Origin: an uncultured Pelagibacteraceae bacterium
Lineage (GTDB): Bacteria; Pseudomonadota; Alphaproteobacteria; Pelagibacterales; Pelagibacteraceae
Assembly: GCA_902590845.1 (NCBI GenBank)
Contig: CACIYJ010000002.1
Location: forward strand, 1 to 64,000
Direction of reading: 5' to 3'
DNA: 64,000 nt
In this document: positions 36,297 to 44,959 of the stretch, piece after piece
Numbering within the stretch: position 1 is the first letter of the stretch
How the letters are laid out: every line of letters begins with the position of its first letter
The notes under the pieces: model-generated
What the model saw: only the letters and a program-made list of their open reading frames with translations
Databases searched by the model: none
What the model was told of the DNA's origin: nothing
Position numbers and translations under genes: made by a program

Positions 36297-37463
36297 ATGG
36301 ATATCCCAAAAAGTTTTTTAGGTTATAAAAGAGAAAATGGAAGAGCTGGAACAAGAAACCATGTAATAATTCTTCCTGTTGATGATATCTCAAATGCTTG
36401 CGCTGAAGCAGTTGCTAATAATATTAAGGGCACAATAGCTCTTCCTCATTCTTATGGAAGACTTCAATTTGGAGCAGATTTAGAATTACATTTTAGAACG
36501 ATGATTGGTACTGGAAAAAATCCAAATGTAGCTGCTGTAATAGTTATTGGTATTGAACCTAAATGGACTAAAAAAATTGTAGATGCTATTGCGACTACTG
36601 GAAAACCAGTTGAAGGTTTTCATATTGAAAGAAGCGGTGATATTGAAACAATAATGAAAGCTTCAAAAAAAGCTCAAGAATTCTCTATGTGGGCTTCTGA
36701 AAAACAAAGAGAAGAATGTCCTTTAAGTGATTTATGGATTTCTGTTAAATGCGGAGAATCTGATACAACTTCTGGACTTGCTGCTAATCCAACAGTTGGA
36801 AATTTAATGGATAAATTAGAGCCATTAGGAGTTCATTTGTGTTTTGGGGAAACTTCTGAGTTAACAGGTGCAGAACAAGTTTGTGCTAAAAGAGGTGCAA
36901 CTCCAGAGGTTCAAAAAAAATTCATGAAAACATGGAATAATTACAATGATTTCATTCTTAAAGAAGCAACTGATGATTTGTCTGAAAGTCAGCCAACAGC
37001 TGGAAATATAGCTGGTGGTCTAACTACAATTGAAGAAAAAGCTTTTGGAAACTTTCAAAAAATAGGAACAAGAAAATTTATAGATGTTTTAGAGCCCGCT
37101 GAAGAACCAAAAAAAGGAAAAGGGCTTTATTTTATGGACACTTCATCAGCTGCAGCAGAATGTGTAACACTTCAAGCTGCTGCTGGATTTAATATTCATT
37201 TATTTCCAACTGGACAAGGTAATATCATAGGAAATCCAATTGAGCCTGTAATAAAATTAACTGCCAATCCATTAACAGTTAAAACTATGAAAGAACATAT
37301 AGATTGTGATGTATCTAAACTTTTATCTCGTCAAATGAATATGTCTCAAGCTGGAGATGAGCTTATAAAATCTACATTGAAAGTAGCTAACGGAAGATTG
37401 ACATGTGCTGAAGCTTTAGGTCATAGAGAATTTGTAATGACTAAGCTTTACAGGAGCGCTTAA
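36297..37463 (+). CDS. suyB: Sulfolactate sulfo-lyase, large subunit
   Basis: The 388 residues are UxaA-family C-terminal type: [54 protein letters not shown] and [19 protein letters not shown]. Conserved Cys lie in KCGESDTT and AECVTLQ and could hold a metal or cluster. With SuyA it would desulfonate sulfolactate. The sulfite goes to the exporter and Apr enzymes nearby. Divergent xsc releases sulfite too, so both desulfonation genes share one regulatory gap (35930-36001). Confidence 0.88.
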   Translation: MDIPKSFLGYKRENGRAGTRNHVIILPVDDISNACAEAVANNIKGTIALPHSYGRLQFGADLELHFRTMIGTGKNPNVAAVIVIGIEPKWTKKIVDAIATTGKPVEGFHIERSGDIETIMKASKKAQEFSMWASEKQREECPLSDLWISVKCGESDTTSGLAANPTVGNLMDKLEPLGVHLCFGETSELTGAEQVCAKRGATPEVQKKFMKTWNNYNDFILKEATDDLSESQPTAGNIAGGLTTIEEKAFGNFQKIGTRKFIDVLEPAEEPKKGKGLYFMDTSSAAAECVTLQAAAGFNIHLFPTGQGNIIGNPIEPVIKLTANPLTVKTMKEHIDCDVSKLLSRQMNMSQAGDELIKSTLKVANGRLTCAEALGHREFVMTKLYRSA

Positions 37464-37467
37464 AGAT

Positions 37468-38601
37468 TTATTTTTCCGGAAATTTTACTTCTTCTTTTTT
37501 TGGTTGACTTTTGTTTCTAAAATCACTTAACAATTTCCTAATTATAGGGCTCATAAATTTTCTTATCAAAGCTGCGAGAGCTCCGAAAGTTATTGCTAAA
37601 AGTATTGCAAACCCACCGTATAACAATGGAGACTCGTTTGAAAATCTTAAAGTGAATTCTGCAAAAGCATTTAAATCAGTATTTACAACTTGATTATTAA
37701 CAAGTTCATTTGTTTTATCTCTAAAAAAAGAATCGTAAGCAATTGCAATAGCAACTGCACAAAGTAGCATTGCGAATAATGTTTTTAAATGAGAACTATC
37801 TAAGTATTGACCTAACTTTTGTCCAATTTGAACACCTAAAATTGATCCAAGAATTAATGGAATTACTAAAGTTAAATCGATTGATCCATAGTTAAATGCA
37901 TGAAGTACAGTTACGATTGCGCTGATAAAAATTGTCACAAATAAAGATGTTCCTGGTATTAATTTAACAGGCATACCAACTATATAAATCATTGCAGGAA
38001 CCATTAGGAAAGCTCCACCTATTCCCATCATCGCAGCAACAAATCCTACAATTAAACCTAATAAAATTGGTGTAATAGCACTTTCATATAGTTTTGATCT
38101 AGGAAATCGAGTTCTAAATGGAAGGCCTTGAAACCAATTATGTTCATGAAGTTTTTTTTTGATAATTATTTTTTTTCTTGCCTGATCTACTTCTTTAACT
38201 CCTTCAATGATCATCAAAGTTCCAACTATTGCCAGCAAATACATATAAAGTAGAGATATGATTAAGCTTATTTTTCCAATTTCTGAAAAATATGTAAATG
38301 TAGTAATGCCTAAAAGGGTGCCAACTACACCTCCTCCGACCATGAATAATCCCATTCTATAATCTAATGTATTTTTAAACCAGTGAGTAAGAGATCCGGA
38401 TACAGAAGTGGCTAAAATATTATTTACTTCATTAGGTACTGCATAAACTGGTGGGATACCCATAAATATAAGGAATGGTGTCATCAAAAAACCTCCACCA
38501 ACTCCAAAGAGTCCAGATAATACTCCCACTGATAGACTTAGAAAAAGAAGTAAAAAAATATCTACATTAACTTGTGCTATAGGTAGATAAATTTCAAACA
38601 T
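37468..38601 (-). CDS. tauE: TauE/SafE (DUF81) membrane protein, probable sulfite exporter
   Basis: The 377 residues have about eight membrane segments and the repeated TauE/SafE signature: GLFGVGGGFLMTPFLI near 33-48 and MMGIGGAFLMVPAM near 190-203. The C-terminus is Lys-rich and cytoplasmic. The family moves sulfite, sulfonates or related anions. Placement between suyAB and the apr cluster supports export of sulfite from sulfonate breakdown. It is convergent with suyB. Confidence 0.82.
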   Translation of the reverse strand: MFEIYLPIAQVNVDIFLLLFLSLSVGVLSGLFGVGGGFLMTPFLIFMGIPPVYAVPNEVNNILATSVSGSLTHWFKNTLDYRMGLFMVGGGVVGTLLGITTFTYFSEIGKISLIISLLYMYLLAIVGTLMIIEGVKEVDQARKKIIIKKKLHEHNWFQGLPFRTRFPRSKLYESAITPILLGLIVGFVAAMMGIGGAFLMVPAMIYIVGMPVKLIPGTSLFVTIFISAIVTVLHAFNYGSIDLTLVIPLILGSILGVQIGQKLGQYLDSSHLKTLFAMLLCAVAIAIAYDSFFRDKTNELVNNQVVNTDLNAFAEFTLRFSNESPLLYGGFAILLAITFGALAALIRKFMSPIIRKLLSDFRNKSQPKKEEVKFPEK

Positions 38602-38682
38602 ACTCCTAAATATGCCTCAAATATTACTATGTCAATGAATAGATAGGCCTTAAAAATTTAGAATTTATTGATAATAATTAGT

Positions 38683-38817
38683 TTAAAAAAACTTAATGAA
38701 GGTTCCTGTGAGAATCACAGCCCAAAAAGCTGACAATCCGACTTGAAGAAATAATTTGATATTAAGGAAATTATATAGTTTAGTTTTAAATTTTTGGTTT
38801 GAATTAATAACAAACAT
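38683..38817 (-). CDS. Candidate 44-aa membrane protein
   Basis: A 44-codon frame with ATG at 38817 encodes a Lys-rich N-terminal part (SNQKFKTKLYNFLNIK) and a single hydrophobic segment LFLQVGLSAFWAVILTGTF ending in KFF. It is on the same strand as the flanking 116-aa protein and tauE and would otherwise leave a 278-bp gap. The RBS is weak. It may be a small membrane subunit for tauE or Apr, or a relic. Function unknown. Confidence 0.45.
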   Translation of the reverse strand: MFVINSNQKFKTKLYNFLNIKLFLQVGLSAFWAVILTGTFIKFF

Positions 38818-38879
38818 TAACTTGATGTAACATAAGATTAATATTTTTCAAAAAATTATATTTTGACAAACTGACGCAC

Positions 38880-39230
38880 CTAATAGATGGTTGCTCCAAA
38901 AACTTTAACTGCTCCATCTTCAACGCCAAGCACTAAACGACCAAGAAATTCGCCTGGGATCGTATTGCTAGTCTGTTTATAAAGAACTGTAATAAATTGA
39001 GCTCGTCTAATACATCCTAAAAACTCTTGTTTTTCAGATAAGCTAGTTAAAATTTTATTGTTTGCCCATTGCTTTCCAAGCTCGACTTCATTTGCGCCAA
39101 GTAACATTTGTGATGAAAAATCCTTTGTAAAACCACCATAGTCTTTAATGTTTGATGTTTTTACAAGATTATCCCAAATCGGTTGAGCTATTTTTTGAAT
39201 TTCTTTATCGGATTTTTCAAGGAACTTCAT
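38880..39230 (-). CDS. Apr-linked protein of unknown function
   Basis: The 116 residues, starting MKFLEKSDKEIQKIAQPIWD, are soluble and without signal peptide. No catalytic motif is obvious; one Cys lies in FLGCIRRAQF. The gene is 6 bp downstream of aprA, so it is translated with the apr genes. A role in assembling or regulating the adenylylsulfate reductase is a reasonable guess from position only. Confidence 0.65.
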   Translation of the reverse strand: MKFLEKSDKEIQKIAQPIWDNLVKTSNIKDYGGFTKDFSSQMLLGANEVELGKQWANNKILTSLSEKQEFLGCIRRAQFITVLYKQTSNTIPGEFLGRLVLGVEDGAVKVFGATIY

Positions 39231-39236
39231 TTAAGT

Positions 39237-41096
39237 TTATGAAGCTTTCTTATCCTTTTTTTCATCTACAATGTGGTAAACAGGAACTTTTTCCATTGTA
39301 AATTTACCTGTTTTAGGATCTCTTCTTGAAACTGTTAAGCAGTGCCAGTTTTCATCATCAAGTTTTAAATGATCTCCTCTGTAATAATATCCTGGCCATC
39401 TCGTTTCCTTTCTAAATTTAGTATGCTCTGTGACACATTGAGAAGTAAGGGCCCTATGTTTTAACTCCCATGCTCTCATTAATTGGTGATAATCTTCAGC
39501 TGCAACATTTTCTAGATCTTCTTCTAACCATTTTAATAATTCTAAACCTCTATTAAGCATATTTTCGTTAGTCATATAGTTTGTAGCTATTCCACCAACA
39601 TACTCATCCATTATTCTTTGAAGTCTTTGAAGGCCTTGTATAGGTAAAATATAACTTGGTGAAACAGTTCCACCAGTTATTTCATTTCTACCAACCGTGT
39701 AATTTTCCAGAGGTTTATAGATTACTTTTTTAAGATCTTCATATTGTTTTGGGTTTACTTTAAGACCTTCAGCTTTTTTATCTTCAATATATTTAACGGC
39801 AGCTTTAGCAGCTAAACGTCCTTCTGTGAATGAACCTGATGAAAATTTATGAGCACTTCCACCTACTGTATCGCCTGCACCAAAAAGACCGTCAACAGTT
39901 AACATTCTATTGTATCCCCAAAAATATTCTGGTGGTGAAAGATCTTCTGGACCGCTTACCCAAGCTCCTGAACAAGTTGCGTGAGAACCCATTACATAAG
40001 GTTCAGATGTAGTTAATTCTGGATTTGTATATTTTGGATCTATATTTTGTGAAGCCCAAACCACAGCTTGACCTACGGTCATGCCTAAGAAATTTTCCCA
40101 ACCAACAGTTTCTAAATGTGGATCTTGAAAAGCTTCTTTTGTAACCATATGAATTGGCCCGCCGCCTGCAATTACTTCTTGTATAAATGCATGATTACGC
40201 AAACAAGTTGGTGTTGGATGATGGTCTATATATTCACCAACCATTTTCTTGGTATGATCGTACCATTTCTTCTCATAATTTTCACCGTTCGCATTTTGAG
40301 TATAAGTTTTTAAATGTAAAAAATAAGCTCCAACAGGACCATAGCCATCTTTAAATCTACATAAAACAATTCTATTTTCCATTTGAGTCATTTTTGCACC
40401 AACAGCTATAGGAAGTGCATAAGCAGATCCATTACTCCATGGCGCATACCAGGTTCTACCCATTCCTTCACCAACTGCTCTAGGTTTAAAAATATGTGAA
40501 GCACCACCAGCAGCTACTATTACAGTTTTAGCTTTAAAAACATGGTAATCTCCTGTTCTCATATTAAATCCAACTGCACCACCAATTCTATTTTCTTTTT
40601 CATTATCCATTAATAGATGAGTTATCATTATTCGATTGTAAATCTTGTCAGCAGATTTTCTAGCTGCTTCTGCGACTATAGGCTTATAACTTTCGCCATG
40701 AATCATAATCTGCCATTTACCTTCTCTTAAATATCTTCCTGTTTTTTCATTTCTCATCATTGGCAGACCCCACTCATCAAACATATGGACTGTGGAATCC
40801 ACGTGACGAGCCATATCATAACCTAAATCTTCTCTCACCATCCCCATTAAATCATTTCTTGCATAACGCACATGGTCTTCAGGTTGGTTTTCATCCCATT
40901 GCATTCCCATGTAACAATTGATTGCATAAAGTCCTTGGGCTACTGCACCGCTACGATCAATATTAGCTTTTTCAACACAAACTATTTTTAAGTCTCTACC
41001 CCAGTGTCTAGCTTCAAAAGCAGCGCCAGTTCCTGCCATGCCTCCGCCAACAACAAGAACATCGCTTTCTTCTATATGTGTTTTTACTTTAGCCAT
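39237..41096 (-). CDS. aprA: Adenylylsulfate reductase, alpha (FAD) subunit
   Basis: The 619 residues are AprA-like. The FAD motif is DVLVVGGGMAGTGAAFEARH near 11-30; typical stretches are CVEKANIDRSGAVAQGLYA, HVDSTVHMFDEWGLPMM, TVGGSAHKFSSGSFTEGRLA and the C-terminal FRKETRWPGYYYR. The enzyme interconverts sulfite plus AMP and APS. Next to sulfonate-degrading genes the likely direction is sulfite oxidation to APS. aprB overlaps its start by one base. Confidence 0.95.
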   Translation of the reverse strand: MAKVKTHIEESDVLVVGGGMAGTGAAFEARHWGRDLKIVCVEKANIDRSGAVAQGLYAINCYMGMQWDENQPEDHVRYARNDLMGMVREDLGYDMARHVDSTVHMFDEWGLPMMRNEKTGRYLREGKWQIMIHGESYKPIVAEAARKSADKIYNRIMITHLLMDNEKENRIGGAVGFNMRTGDYHVFKAKTVIVAAGGASHIFKPRAVGEGMGRTWYAPWSNGSAYALPIAVGAKMTQMENRIVLCRFKDGYGPVGAYFLHLKTYTQNANGENYEKKWYDHTKKMVGEYIDHHPTPTCLRNHAFIQEVIAGGGPIHMVTKEAFQDPHLETVGWENFLGMTVGQAVVWASQNIDPKYTNPELTTSEPYVMGSHATCSGAWVSGPEDLSPPEYFWGYNRMLTVDGLFGAGDTVGGSAHKFSSGSFTEGRLAAKAAVKYIEDKKAEGLKVNPKQYEDLKKVIYKPLENYTVGRNEITGGTVSPSYILPIQGLQRLQRIMDEYVGGIATNYMTNENMLNRGLELLKWLEEDLENVAAEDYHQLMRAWELKHRALTSQCVTEHTKFRKETRWPGYYYRGDHLKLDDENWHCLTVSRRDPKTGKFTMEKVPVYHIVDEKKDKKAS

Positions 41097-41566
41097 TAAT
41101 AATAAACTCCTTTTTTAAAAGAACCTTTGCTAACTGTTGGAAGCTCTTTTTTTGTGTTTAAAGCCTCTGGTTCTCTGTATAAAATTTGAGATTTTATTTC
41201 TTCTTGGTTTGGTTTATCACCTTCTGCAAGTTTTGGAATAAACTTACCCCAAGGTTTTGTGGTAATTGGAGACACAAAATCTTTTTCAGTTCCATTTCTA
41301 AATTTTATTTTCCAAGATATAGTTCCTTTTTCTTCTTCTCTTCTAACTCTTACGCTATGTCCCATTGGAGCAAAATCTGCATAACCCCGAACATCTATAG
41401 CGTGATTTGGACAAGCCTTCACACAAGAATAACATTCCCAACAAAAATTGGGTTCTATATTCTTTGCTCTTCGAATAGTCTCATCGATATGCATGATATC
41501 AGATGGACAAATATCTACACAATGTCCGCAACCATCACATCGAGTCATGTACACAAAAGTTGACAT
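41096..41566 (-). CDS. aprB: Adenylylsulfate reductase, beta (iron-sulfur) subunit
   Basis: The 156 residues carry two [4Fe-4S] ferredoxin motifs: CDGCGHCVDICPSDIMH (about 10-26) and CWECYSCVKACPNHAIDV (about 42-59). The C-terminal tail is hydrophilic and wraps AprA in known structures. It passes electrons from AprA to the membrane partner. It is translationally coupled to aprA; aprM is 40 bp upstream on the same strand. Confidence 0.95.
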   Translation of the reverse strand: MSTFVYMTRCDGCGHCVDICPSDIMHIDETIRRAKNIEPNFCWECYSCVKACPNHAIDVRGYADFAPMGHSVRVRREEEKGTISWKIKFRNGTEKDFVSPITTKPWGKFIPKLAEGDKPNQEEIKSQILYREPEALNTKKELPTVSKGSFKKGVYY

Positions 41567-41606
41567 ATTTTATTTTTTTTCCTTTAAATTTTTTATCATA
41601 AATTTT

Positions 41607-42407
41607 TTAATAATGCTTTGGTTCTTCTCTTTTTATACCTAATCCAAACTGCTTTGGTGCATCAGCTGGTGGAGGCAAATTGTCTCTAGATCCATCCGCT
41701 TCAGCTAAGTTTTTTTGTATAGCTGCACCTGGTTTATAAAACATATGAGCAAATTTTGACCAGTACACCCCTCCAAACAGAACTAAATTTGAAACAATGA
41801 ATAAAACTAAAAATACTTTATCATCCCATCTATCATTTAAATTTAAAGATTGTAGATATGACCAAATTAAACCGGTTAAAGAAGATGCAACAAGTGCCAG
41901 TACAAATAGATCTGCTTTAATAATTCTATACCAAGGCTGAGCTTCCGAATAAACATCTACTCTTAAAAAAAACCAAAACCAACCTCCGCCTATGACTGTC
42001 ATTAGTGCACCAACATGCCAAATGATTGGCCAAAAAGATGGCGTGTCTGAAGATGGACTTGAATAACAAAAAATCATTATTACAGATCCAATCCAAAATA
42101 AAATTGTTCCGTACATACCAAGAAGATGAGCCGCTCTTCTTTTTCCTTTTCCTAACTCTGAAGTAGTAGCAATATCGTACGCAACCGTTTTTAATATTAC
42201 TGAAGTTCTTTGGCTTGTTGTAAGTTCAATTTTTGCATTTTTTTTTGCTTTTTTTGCATTATTAAAAAAATACTTAACATTTTTTTTGTGAATTATGTCC
42301 AACAAGGTTCCAAGAACAACTAATACTATCATAACAATAACAAATCCCTGCATTGCAACAGGCGCTATAAAACTTGATAATCCTAAAAATGGATTGTTAT
42401 AAATCAT
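41607..42407 (-). CDS. aprM: Apr-associated membrane protein AprM
   Basis: The 266 residues hold about five to six membrane segments (for example 16-37, 93-115, 130-150, 165-187 and 198-216). Short His-containing segments AHLLGMYGTI and WHVGALM could bind haem. The gene order aprM-aprB-aprA is the arrangement known for the SAR11-type Apr locus, in which AprM takes electrons from AprB into the quinone pool in place of QmoABC. The exact cofactor is not visible from sequence. Confidence 0.8.
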   Translation of the reverse strand: MIYNNPFLGLSSFIAPVAMQGFVIVMIVLVVLGTLLDIIHKKNVKYFFNNAKKAKKNAKIELTTSQRTSVILKTVAYDIATTSELGKGKRRAAHLLGMYGTILFWIGSVIMIFCYSSPSSDTPSFWPIIWHVGALMTVIGGGWFWFFLRVDVYSEAQPWYRIIKADLFVLALVASSLTGLIWSYLQSLNLNDRWDDKVFLVLFIVSNLVLFGGVYWSKFAHMFYKPGAAIQKNLAEADGSRDNLPPPADAPKQFGLGIKREEPKHY

Positions 42408-42487
42408 TAATGTAATTATCCTCTCCTTCGAACTTTGATATTTTATATATTTGACTTAATAACAGGTCAAGTGAGAATGGCTCGCAT

Positions 42488-42868
42488 CTATTTGAGTTTT
42501 CCGTCTTTTCTCATCTGTTCTCTTATCTTTGTTGCTGAAATTTGTTGTGTTTTTTCATCAAGAACTATTTCTTCTATTTTATAACCCACGCCTCTCCCAT
42601 AACAAATATTAGTAATATTAGGAACCAAAGTAACTTGAACTCTGTTTTTATAATCTTTTAAAGCTTCAAAGATGTTTTTTTTTACTGTTTCAAAGTCAAA
42701 AGGATTATCATCAACACCTTTAACATCACGTACCATAATATTAACTTGGCCAGTTTTTTTTAATATTTCTTCAAAAAGTTTTTGATGGCCTGCATGCCAC
42801 GGTTGCCAACGACCAAGCATCTGAGCCGTTGGGAGTTTATTATCCCAAACGTGACTATCGTTCTTCAT
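42488..42868 (-). CDS. Small HxGH nucleotidyltransferase (cytidylyl/adenylyltransferase-like)
   Basis: The 126 residues hold one nucleotidyltransferase domain: MLGRWQPWHAGHQKLF with the HxGH site at about 25-28 and ISATKIREQM, the ISxTxIR motif, at the C-terminus. VNIMVRDVKGVDDNPFDF lies between. The superfamily (NadD, CoaD, ATP sulfurylase, FAD synthase) transfers AMP or CMP. It is within the apr cluster and no ATP sulfurylase is visible nearby, so it could act on APS. The family also occurs away from apr genes, so a different substrate remains likely. It is 80 bp upstream of aprM. Confidence 0.8.
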   Translation of the reverse strand: MKNDSHVWDNKLPTAQMLGRWQPWHAGHQKLFEEILKKTGQVNIMVRDVKGVDDNPFDFETVKKNIFEALKDYKNRVQVTLVPNITNICYGRGVGYKIEEIVLDEKTQQISATKIREQMRKDGKLK

Positions 42869-42890
42869 TATTTTTTATAATAAAATAACT

Positions 42891-43562
42891 TTAAGCAGCA
42901 ACTTGCTGAAGCTTGTGCTTAGATATCATTCCACTTAAGAAATTCCAAAGAAATTTAGCTGTCAACAAAGAAGCTTTTTCTGCTTTTTCTTGATCTTCTT
43001 TAGATAGCCCATCTAATAGTTTTTCACATTCTGCTCTATGAACTACATCTGCAGACTTATGAACTTCAAAAAATTCAAGACCTTCTTTCGAATTTACTCC
43101 GTAAAACTTTTTAAGTCCTTGAATTTTTGTCTCAGCTATTTCAGGAATTTGTCTTTCATACGTATATAGAGAAGCTAATCCTTCAGCATAAGATGATCTA
43201 GCTTGAGTAAAAAAGTTATCTATCATCTTTTTAGTAAAAGAATCAGGTTTGGCAGCATCAATTTTTTTAACATCTGATCCCATTGCTTTTGCAAAATTTT
43301 TCCATAACTTAGGGTGATCTCCATCTTTATGTTCTTCGTCTTGTAAATTTTCTAAAAGAATTTTTCTTTTTTCAATATCATCACATATTGAATGCGTGGC
43401 GCTTATGTATCTTGGAAAAGCTTTTACGTGTTGGTAATATTGTTCAGCGTAATCTTTAATTATTTCTCTTGTTAGTTTACCCTCGTTCCAAAAAACTTCG
43501 TAAAATGGGTGTTTTAATAAATGATATTGATCTAACTTCTCGCCTAATTCTTTTGAAAACAT
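42891..43562 (-). CDS. CADD-like haem-oxygenase-fold diiron protein, possible p-aminobenzoate synthase
   Basis: The 223 residues match the TenA/PqqC-like CADD family of Chlamydia over nearly all their length: LLKHPFYEVFWNEGKLT, YYQHVKAFPRYISATHS, LLENLQDEEHKDGDHPKLW, ALYTYERQIPEI-like LYTYERQIPEI, ETKIQGLKKFYG and HKSADVVHRAE. The diiron ligands (Glu in LQDEE, His in GDHP, Glu in TYERQ, His/Asp/His in EVHKSADVVH) and the Tyr in HPFY and Lys in ETKIQG are kept. CADD makes p-aminobenzoate from its own Tyr, a self-sacrificing route. One further tyrosine is Phe here. Position beside apr may be chance; folE for folate is also in the window. Confidence 0.8.
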   Translation of the reverse strand: MFSKELGEKLDQYHLLKHPFYEVFWNEGKLTREIIKDYAEQYYQHVKAFPRYISATHSICDDIEKRKILLENLQDEEHKDGDHPKLWKNFAKAMGSDVKKIDAAKPDSFTKKMIDNFFTQARSSYAEGLASLYTYERQIPEIAETKIQGLKKFYGVNSKEGLEFFEVHKSADVVHRAECEKLLDGLSKEDQEKAEKASLLTAKFLWNFLSGMISKHKLQQVAA

Positions 43563-43676
43563 TTTTACTCCTTTGTTTATGTTGTTTTGACACTATTAAA
43601 ATAACTGATTTTATCAAAATAAAAAAGCAAAATTATCCACAACCCTTCTAAATATAAATGCAAATGTTCACCTTTT

Positions 43677-43711
43677 GATTCAGTTTTGATTCATGTTCGG
43701 ACTCATGTTTC
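43677..43711. repeat. Three tandem 11-12 bp repeats upstream of the apr cluster
   Basis: GATTCAGTTTT (43677-43687), GATTCATGTTC (43688-43698) and GACTCATGTTTC (43700-43711) follow each other at about one helical turn. They lie 115-150 bp upstream of the CADD-like start and downstream of the MFS gene. They could be binding sites for a regulator of the CADD/apr genes. Confidence 0.5.
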
Positions 43712-43735
43712 AACTCTAAATTGTGTTGTGTTTAA

Positions 43736-44959
43736 TTAAGATATTGTCTCTACTCTAACAATTGGTCTTTCGTCTATTGGAAGATGAACTAATGCGGCAA
43801 ATGCTGATAAGGCAATCGCTATATACCAGGCATAATCATACGACCCATATAAGTCATAAAAGTAACCACCTAAGAAAGCTCCTATGAATGCACCAACTTG
43901 ATGACTCAAAAATACAATGCCAAAAAGTGTGCTTAAATATTTTGTGCCAAATATCTGAGCAACAATGCCGTTGGTTGGTGGCACAGTTGAAAGCCAAATC
44001 ATACCAAAAGTAATTCCAAAGAAAATTGACATTGTTAATGATGGAGGTGAAAATATAAAAATAGAGATAATTACTGCTCTGGACATATAAAGTAAGCTTA
44101 ATAAAATTTTTTTACTATATTTTGTTCCAAGATAACCCATGCCTAGAGTCCCAACTATATTAAATAAACCAATAAGAGCTAAAATAATAGTTGCTGGCCA
44201 CCCGTCCATTCCTCTCTCTTGCATATAACCTGGAATATGAGTTGCAACTAAAGTTATTTGAAAACCACAAACAAAAAAGCCGCTAACTAATAAAATATAG
44301 CCTTTGTGAGAAAATGCTTCTTTCATTGCTTCTAAAAATGTTTGTTCTTTAACACTGCCAATATTAGATGAATTTTTCTTTGCTGGTAGAATAAACAAAG
44401 AAGCAATTGCTCCAAAAAATATAAAATACATAAAATATCTAAAAGTTTCCTGCCATCCAAACTCTTCTAAGCCATATTTGGTAAATAAAGGTGCAAGAAA
44501 ATATCCTACAGACGCTGCAGCCGTAACTAATCCCGTCGCTAGTGTTCTATTTTTATCAGTAAAATGTTTACCAACTTCAGAAACCGGCACTGCAAGAGCA
44601 GTGGCTCCTAGAGCTGTACCAACAAGAACACCTAAACTAATTTGAAAAAAAATTCCTGTATTTGGACCAGAATAGATCATATAAATACCTAGGCCTAAAA
44701 TTATAAAACCTATAAAGACAGCTTTATTACCTCCAAACTTATCAGCTAATAATCCAAATATTGGAGCAAATATTCCCCAAAAAATCATCTGTATTCCAAT
44801 CGCCAAACCAAATTCAGTTCTAGTAACACCCAGACTTTCTTCAAAAGCTTGAAAAAATAAACCAAATGTCTGTCTCAACCCCATTGAAACAAGAATTACA
44901 GTACAAGCAGAAGCTAAAACAATGAAAGTTAATCTGTTTGAAATAAATTTTTCTGACAT
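43736..44959 (-). CDS. MFS transporter
   Basis: The 407 residues have 12 hydrophobic segments in two sets of six. MFS marks are GLRQTFGLFFQAFEE in the first loop, IFGLLADKFGGNKAVFIG (the loop 2-3 motif A) and the related GTLGMGYLGTKYSKK in the second half. It would move a small molecule, anion or metabolite by ion coupling; similar carriers serve monocarboxylates or oxalate. Its start overlaps the metC-like stop by one base, so the two are a unit. Confidence 0.85.
   Translation of the reverse strand: MSEKFISNRLTFIVLASACTVILVSMGLRQTFGLFFQAFEESLGVTRTEFGLAIGIQMIFWGIFAPIFGLLADKFGGNKAVFIGFIILGLGIYMIYSGPNTGIFFQISLGVLVGTALGATALAVPVSEVGKHFTDKNRTLATGLVTAAASVGYFLAPLFTKYGLEEFGWQETFRYFMYFIFFGAIASLFILPAKKNSSNIGSVKEQTFLEAMKEAFSHKGYILLVSGFFVCGFQITLVATHIPGYMQERGMDGWPATIILALIGLFNIVGTLGMGYLGTKYSKKILLSLLYMSRAVIISIFIFSPPSLTMSIFFGITFGMIWLSTVPPTNGIVAQIFGTKYLSTLFGIVFLSHQVGAFIGAFLGGYFYDLYGSYDYAWYIAIALSAFAALVHLPIDERPIVRVETIS

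Noticed and set aside
38602-38635. TTGACA-17-TATTTA promoter on the minus strand before tauE
   Set aside because: The -10 box overlaps the tauE Shine-Dalgarno, so a transcript from it would start at or after the ATG. It may be chance or give a leaderless mRNA; not listed as a feature.
43667-43711. Alphaproteobacterial LexA box (GTTC-N7-GTTC)
   Set aside because: The GTTC-like elements are not at the right spacing; the tandem repeat is a better description.
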